This document shows positions 58,934 through 64,000 of a DNA stretch of 64,000 nucleotides, in pieces; the first letter of the stretch is position 1, and each line of letters begins with the position of its first letter. The position numbers and the translations under genes were made by a program. The notes under the pieces are model-generated. The model was given only the letters and a program-made list of their open reading frames with translations. It searched no databases and was not told where the DNA came from. The stretch is from Varanus komodoensis (taxonomy: Eukaryota > Chordata > Lepidosauria > Squamata > Varanidae), in assembly GCF_004798865.1 (NCBI RefSeq), contig NW_025335317.1:23142043-23206042 (forward strand). Reading direction: 5' to 3'.

Positions 58934-59182
58934 GTGGAAGCGGAGGAACTCTCACACTGCTTTCAGTTACTTGAGGATGAGACTGGAAGGCAGCCTGCTG
59001 TGGAAGACCTGCAAGTTATCTTTGCAACACTGAACAAGAGGCTGAAGATCAACCAAGTAGTAGCTATGATACCAAGGCTTGCAAAATCAAGAAGAGTGCT
59101 AGTTATGGGAGACTCCCTGTTGCATGGGATGGAACCACATGTATGTCAGAAAAGTATGCTGCCTCCCTGGACAAAAGGTTAG
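58934..59182 (+). CDS. CR1 ORF1 esterase-domain fragment (LINE-encoded)
   Basis: The 82-codon frame contains FQLLEDETGRQPAVEDLQVI, then NKRLKINQVV and the block RRVLVMGDSLLHGMEP. The GDS motif matches block I of SGNH-type esterases found in ORF1 of CR1 elements. The downstream GTND-like and catalytic Asp-His regions lie beyond the nested MITE in frame-broken DNA. The true ORF1 start is not visible. The esterase is thought to help membrane or nuclear access of the LINE particle; that role is inferred from the family. Confidence 0.7.
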   Translation: MEAEELSHCFQLLEDETGRQPAVEDLQVIFATLNKRLKINQVVAMIPRLAKSRRVLVMGDSLLHGMEPHVCQKSMLPPWTKG

Positions 59183-59214
59183 TGATACAACTGAAAGCTT
59201 GCCAAGGTTTATAC

Positions 59215-59483
59215 CAGTGGTTTTCAACCTTTCCACAGTTGGGGGCTGCCAAAAACAGGAAAACCACCTCAGGGACCCCTGAGGCAGAAACAAAAAGCAC
59301 CATGCACATAATACAGTATTCTGTGTATTAGTTTCCAAACACAATACCCAACCAATTAAAATTCTCCAAAACAACCAGAAACCGAGAAGCAAAAAATGCC
59401 AACAAAGAACAAAATACCACGGACTGGAAGGAAAACTCCCACGGACTCACACCAGTCCATGGACTGGTGGTTGAAAACGCCTG
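59215..59483. mobile_element. hAT-like MITE, copy B, nested in CR1 ORF1
   Basis: The left end CAGTGGTTTTCAACCTTTCC and right end GGTTGAAAACGCCTG (reverse complement CAGGCGTTTTCAACC) are clear terminal inverted repeats. The flanking octamers GTTTATAC (59207-59214) and GCTTATAT (59484-59491) match at 6 of 8 bases, with transitions only, as expected of a hAT target duplication. The interior has no coding capacity. It interrupts the ORF1 esterase reading of the surrounding CR1 and is therefore younger than it. Confidence 0.82.
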
Positions 59484-60539
59484 GCTTATATAGCCCACTG
59501 ACACACATCCCTTCTTTCTTGTACATCTGGGAACAAATGACACTGCCAAGAGGTTCTCTGAAGCACTCACATCAGACATTGAAGCTTTAGAGAGGCATGT
59601 CAAGATCCCTGGGTTCCAGGGAGTCTTCTTTTCAATCCTCCCAGTTCTTGGAAGAGGAATAGAAAGGGAAAGAAAAATACTCCAAATGAATGCCTGGCTA
59701 CGAAGGAGAGAAATTTGGATGCTGGGACCATGAGTGGAAGATGGACTGCTGGCAAGGGATGGGTTGCACCATGCAAGAACTGGAAGGAATGTGCTTGGCC
59801 ATAGCAAGAAGTTTATCAGAAGGGCTTTAAACTGAATCTTACAGGGGAGGGAGAACTACACCTGGGCGAGAACTACACCTGAGCGTAATAACAGACAAAG
59901 GCTTATGTACCACAACAGAGAGAGCAGCTCTAACATTGCCTTTCAAAAAAAATGTAGGAAGAAAGTTAGAGTATAAAGCACATGGTCTCCCTTGTCTATA
60001 TATGAATGCCTGGAGGATGGAGAACAAACAGCACAAAAATGAACTCTTAATGTGGGAAAGAAAATATGACTGAGAGTGTAACTGAAACTTGGTGAGATGA
60101 CTCCCATGACAGGAATTCAACAACTGAAGGATATAACCTGTTCAAGAAGAACAGAAGGAACAAAAAGAGAGGCAGTGTTACACTGTATGTTAAAGATACA
60201 TTTCTTTGCACAGAAATACAGGAGGATGAGCTTAATAGCCCTATTGAAAGCATCTAGATTAATACAAATGGAGCAAGGAATAAAAGGAACATAGTGGCTG
60301 GAGTCTATTACTGACCACCCAGTCAAAAAGAAGATAAAGACAAAACTTTTTAAAAGCAAATTGCCAGTGTTTCAAGAAGGCATGATGTTGTCATTGTAGG
60401 GGACTTCAATTTCCCTGGTATCTGTTGGGAGACAAATTCTGCCAAACACAACCCTTCCAAGAGATTCCTAATATGTGTAGCTCAGAACTTCCTCCAGCAG
60501 AAAGTAGAGGAAAGAACAAAAGGAACAGCTATCCTTGAA

Positions 60540-60731
60540 TTGATACTAACAAACAAGGAAGACCTAGTTGGCAAAGTGGCAGCTACAGGCACTCTGTGGG
60601 AAAGTGACCATGCCATAATTGAATTCTTGATGTTAAAGGAAGAAAAAGTCAAATGTAGACAAACATGTACCCTGGAGTTTAGGAAAGCCAATTTTAATAA
60701 AATAAGAGATCAACAATTTCCTGACTGTTAG
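60540..60731 (+). CDS. CR1 ORF2 endonuclease C-terminal fragment (LINE-encoded)
   Basis: The 63-codon frame reads LTNKEDLVGKVA, then GTLWESDHAIIEFLMLKEEK (catalytic SDH) and CTLEFRKANFNKIRDQ. This corresponds to the SDH block of the endonuclease at 16430-16460 in the other CR1. It ends at the deletion junction. Confidence 0.8.
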   Translation: MILTNKEDLVGKVAATGTLWESDHAIIEFLMLKEEKVKCRQTCTLEFRKANFNKIRDQQFPDC

Positions 60732-60912
60732 AGTACAATAATGGAACCAATGACCTAGGGAGGTTGTAGGTTCTCCCACACTAGAGGCATTCAAGATGGA
60801 ACTGGATGGCCATCACAGAAGGATGGCTTAACTTGGAGTACTGCACTGAGCAAAGCGTTGGACCCAATGTCCTCCTGGCCCTTTCCAACTCTACTATTCT
60901 ATGATTCTATGT

Positions 60913-61915
60913 CTCGGAGTGACAGCTACGCCATTCGGAGGCAGTGCTCCACTGTGCTCCCTACTTTCTAGAAAATGTCTAATATGACAACATTTTTAAA
61001 TGCTGAAGGATGGATTAGCATAAAAATAGTGACGTGCTCCCTGTGAATGGTAGTTTTCCAACTGGGTAACACTTCATTCTGAATATATACTGTAATTCTA
61101 TACTTTCATCTGTACTGTAGTGTGCCTTTAGTACAAAGTTATAATCAAAGCCAAGGTAAAAATGTTTAATATCAACATAAATATCATTTATATAAGTCCC
61201 TTCATGAGAATGCCAGTTTGCCGGTATTAATATCTGCTTTTCTTTAATCTTCTATATTATAGCAATAGCTAGCAGACATTAATCACAGATTACAAAATAT
61301 CTGACGTACAAAGGCTTGCTATGGTTTTTTTTACCCTTTCACAATTCAGCACTGTTGCTTCAGCAAATAAGGAACTTACATTCTATGATATGGTGCATGT
61401 TGAAATATCAGCAAGTACGAAGTTGACCTAATTATAATTTTATCTGCATTTATTATAAAGAGATTTAAAAAAAACTGTACATGTTGAAGAACAGACTGGC
61501 ACTATGATTTAAGCTATGGATTGATCTCAATGTTAAGCTATTCCTTCACAGACAAACATTTTTAAAACACTGTGTTTCAAGCCAAGTCATCCCGGCACCC
61601 AGTAAACACAGAGTGAAGCAGCTGATTTGGGGTCTCATAAAAGGGCAGCACATACTTCGTTACTTAGGGCACAGTCCTATGCAATGTTTGGAAGGGGCAG
61701 GGGCATGCAGAGCCTCTGGTGTGATCTCATGCAGCCTCAGACCTGGGACTCTGAGTTAGCAAGCTTTCACCTCAATTACTCATGGCCAGAACCACTCCAG
61801 GTCCCTCTCAGAGGTTGGAAATTAGCCTCAGAGAGACTAAAAAGAAATGTGTCAGGGCAGGGAGAAGAGGCGGCTGGGGCTGATGGCATATGCCTCTTTT
61901 TCTCCTACTCTGCAG
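60913..61915. other. No gene recognised
   Basis: Unassigned AT-rich sequence. 61665-61685 has a GGCACAGTCCTATGCAATG scrap of the short palindromic motif. Confidence 0.4.
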
Positions 61916-62105
61916 CACTTCATTTGGACAGCCAAAGAATTTCACGAGGCCCACTTTTGTGCAAATTAACAGCACCACGCACCGGATGCATGTCAGCCTC
62001 CAAGTTCAGCAGCTTAAGTGCGTCGAGTGTGGAGGCACTGACTTCACCCTTGACTTATTCTTACTGTGGGAAGACTTGGCTGAGGATGGGGAAGAATTTG
62101 GTTAA
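61916..62105 (+). CDS. Speculative terminal exon, no family recognised
   Basis: A good acceptor-like tract (CCTCTTTTTCTCCTACTCTG, then CAG) precedes 62 codons and a stop: TSFGQPKNFTRPTFVQINST, THRMHVSLQVQQLKCVECGG, TDFTLDLFLLWEDLAEDGEE, FG. The frame holds several CpGs in an otherwise CpG-poor area and two N-glycosylation-type sequons (NFT, NST). I do not recognise the protein. Another open frame of 209 codons overlaps it, so chance is a real possibility. No donor or partner exon is evident. Confidence 0.2.
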
Positions 62106-62526
62106 ACCACCTAATTTCGTATTTGTGAAAAGACGTATGAACAGAAACTCTGGTATCTTTTGCAAATCACACATCCCTGACTATTGCTATGGAGTTGTCC
62201 AACTAAGAATGCATACTTTAGGAAAAATAAAATACTGCAAATCCAAATATTCATGAAACGATGCATATTTAGGGAAATTGCTGGAATAAATTGCTTAAAT
62301 AGTGCCCCCTTGCCCCTGATCCTTAGCCACTGGTGTCAGGAGATGCTGGTTATCCTTGTGTGACTGCAGCATCTTATGCATTTCAGCTTCTGTTTTGAGG
62401 TTTGTAGGTGATATGGATCTCTGGTGCACAATGGTGGTGAATCTATCTTGGAGATGGATGCAGCACCATGGACAGCTCCAAGATATTTCAGAATAAAGGC
62501 TGAAATAAGAAGTAGTCCCACTGAGT
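62106..62526. other. No gene recognised
   Basis: Unassigned sequence. Confidence 0.4.
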
Positions 62527-62790
62527 GGTGTATACAGACATGGTCCCTCTGATACCTCTGAAGGGAACCTTCTCTATAAATTTGTCCAAACTCCCTTTCA
62601 AAATGTCCAAATCAGGAGCCATCACTATATCTCATGGAAGTGAATTCCATGGAATTCCAAAATTCCATAGGATTTCCATTCCACTTTCCCCACACCATGT
62701 ATAATTTTGTACATCACTATCATGTCTCCCCTTACTTTATTTCTAAGCTAACCAATCCCATAGGTATAGTGTATAGAAGTAGTTGTCCCT
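62527..62790 (-). mobile_element. CR1 LINE 3' region fragment, old
   Basis: Plus-strand AGGAGCCATCACTATATCTC, ATGGAAGTGAATTCCATGGA, CCCCACACCATGTATAATTT and CTATCATGTCTCCCCTTACT are the reverse complement of the C-terminal coding part of a CR1 subfamily (RGDMIEVYKI type). Frame-broken and ancient. Confidence 0.68.
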
Positions 62791-64000
62791 GAAGAGCAAC
62801 ACCCAGTATTGATGGTCAGATCAGAAGTGCATGTTCCAGCACTTTGGATTCAGGGTAGCTATCAAATCGTAGATCTAACCTTTTGAAGATCTGCTGTTTT
62901 GGTCTCCACCACCACCACAGCTACCAGTGCCACAATTTTTGGCATGAACATTTAAAATCACACTTCTTCCCCGGAGGAATTGATGGCTTATTTCATGTTA
63001 TCCTTACAAGAGTACTTTGAGTAAAATTAGGGTTAGAAATAGTTCCTGTCTCAAGACCAGGAGATGAGCAGCATGGCTAAGCATCATCAGGAATGATTTA
63101 CAACCCACAATCTAAATGAGGATCAGGAATGGTGTTGGGGAAACAATGTTTGTGGAGCATCAGGAAAAAGCCAAAGGAGCCTCGAGCTCTAGAACACGTG
63201 CTCCTGAAGATTTGCTTTTCTGTGCCACCCTGTTGCTCACTCTGTGCTGAATGTTGTTCACTCTGTGGAAACCGAGCAACTGCTTCCGAACTGAACTACT
63301 ACTTATGATTCAACACTTCTGTGGAGTTGTGGATTGTAGTTTTAATGAAGCCAAAAGGAATTTCCAGTCAAATACTGTTTTAAATGTAAAACAGCACTGT
63401 GAATATATAAGTATCAGCTCCTCAAATGACATGTGACTAATGCTAACAATTCCCATGCCCCTGCTTTACTGTGACAGAGGAACAGCATGATGTTGAATGT
63501 ATTATCATAAAACCAAGGGATAGGAACAATTTATCTTCAGTGTAGCACATGGGGAAATAGTAGAGATATATGGGAAAGGCAGAATCAGGGTACTTGAGAA
63601 GCCTTAGTTAGAACAGAGTTAGGGAAAAAGTAAGATTAACATTTCCCCAACAAGACGGTTGCTAGCCATTATCCTGAGAAAGTTGTTAATTGGAGAGAGA
63701 ATGTCATATTCCTCAAGCACTTTTCCTAATTCTGCCCCTTGATTCCCTTTAATTGTGAATTGGTTCAATTTCTGCTTGGCATTTACTTCAAAAGCCCCGA
63801 TACATGTATCCCTCCCCGTTTTTTTCCCTGCATTTCTTATGCCTGCTTTCACTCCTCTGCTACTCACAGACCAATACAATTGTCTTCAGGCAGCAACATA
63901 ATCTTCAGGGAGTTCAACTTAATCTTCCCCACTTTACTCGCTATGGACCAAGCAAACATTTGTGCTAAAACAGCTAGAACATCTTCTTTCCCTTTACTAC
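62791..64000. other. No gene recognised
   Basis: Unassigned to the right edge. The minus-strand frame at 63619-63879 (86 codons) shows no domain I know. Confidence 0.4.

Larger units (their letters stand above)
58805..60912 (+). mobile_element. CR1-type LINE with ORF1 esterase, internal deletion of the reverse transcriptase, nested hAT MITE
   Basis: The order is: an ORF1 fragment ending in SRRVLVMGDSLLHGMEP (the GDS motif of the CR1 ORF1 SGNH-esterase), a nested MITE (59215-59483), the rest of ORF1 (HLGTNDTAKR-like and PWVPGSLLF regions near 59520-59640), then the start of ORF2. The ORF2 endonuclease pieces are NAWRMENKQHKNE near 60005, VGDFNFPGICWETN-like near 60398, and LILTNKEDLVGKVA with ESDHAIIEF at 60540-60620. 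At about 60722 the sequence jumps to the 3' end (AATGGAACCAATGACCTAGG to CTATTCTATGATTCTATG). The whole reverse transcriptase is missing, so the copy is dead. Confidence 0.85.

Noticed and set aside
61627-62256. A 209-codon open frame on the plus strand
   Set aside because: No recognisable domain. Its composition is not protein-like, and it overlaps a more protein-like frame. A frame this long is possible by chance in 64 kb read six ways.
1-64000. CRISPR arrays, bacterial operons, rRNA genes or functional tRNA genes
   Set aside because: No evenly spaced direct repeats, no ribosome-binding-site-led gene runs and no rRNA stretches. All tRNA-like A/B boxes seen belong to SINEs with non-tRNA bodies or tails.

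Overview
The window is vertebrate nuclear DNA, most likely from a squamate reptile (lizard or snake). It is AT-rich, CpG-poor and gene-poor. It holds BovB (RTE) LINE fragments whose 3' ends run into a CAA tail, CR1 and L2-type LINEs, tRNA-derived SINEs, hAT-like MITEs and a decayed Tc1/mariner element. That mixture, above all BovB with CR1 and L2, is typical of lepidosaurs. Nothing bacterial is present: no operons, CRISPR arrays or ribosome-binding-site-led genes.

The only host coding sequence I can support well is one 122-bp exon at 14874-14995 (+). It encodes the core of a DEP domain that resembles the Rap guanine nucleotide exchange factors, with RAPGEF5 the best fit from memory. Most of the window would then be intron of that gene. 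A second, much weaker exon candidate lies at 61916-62105 (+).

Layout: 1-452 is a BovB fragment on the minus strand. 4.2-6.1 kb holds an L2-like tail and a Tc1/mariner transposon. 7.4-13.1 kb has CR1 fragments and a palindromic MITE. 13.9-18.6 kb is the densest part: a full SINE, the DEP exon, a 5'-truncated L2-type LINE starting about 20 bp after the exon's splice donor, and then a roughly 3-kb CR1 with a second L2-type tail nested in it. 18.6-30 kb is mostly unique or unrecognised sequence with scattered CR1, SINE and L2 pieces. 30.8-36.2 kb is rich in SINEs and MITEs and includes a small GC-rich duplicated block. 39.6-41.4 kb has two LTR-like fossils and a BovB 3' end. 44.0-45.3 kb has two L2-type copies on opposite strands, one carrying a nested SINE. 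51.4-56.4 kb has two hAT-like elements, a pentanucleotide microsatellite and three L2 tails. 58.8-60.9 kb is a CR1 with an ORF1 esterase domain, a nested hAT MITE and no reverse transcriptase core. 62.5 kb holds a last CR1 fragment.

The interest lies in layered insertions (three clear nestings), in several hAT-like MITEs that still show recognisable 8-bp target duplications, and in some repeats I could not assign to a family. I found no convincing undescribed functional system. All family calls come from reading motifs and comparing copies inside the window, not from database searches.
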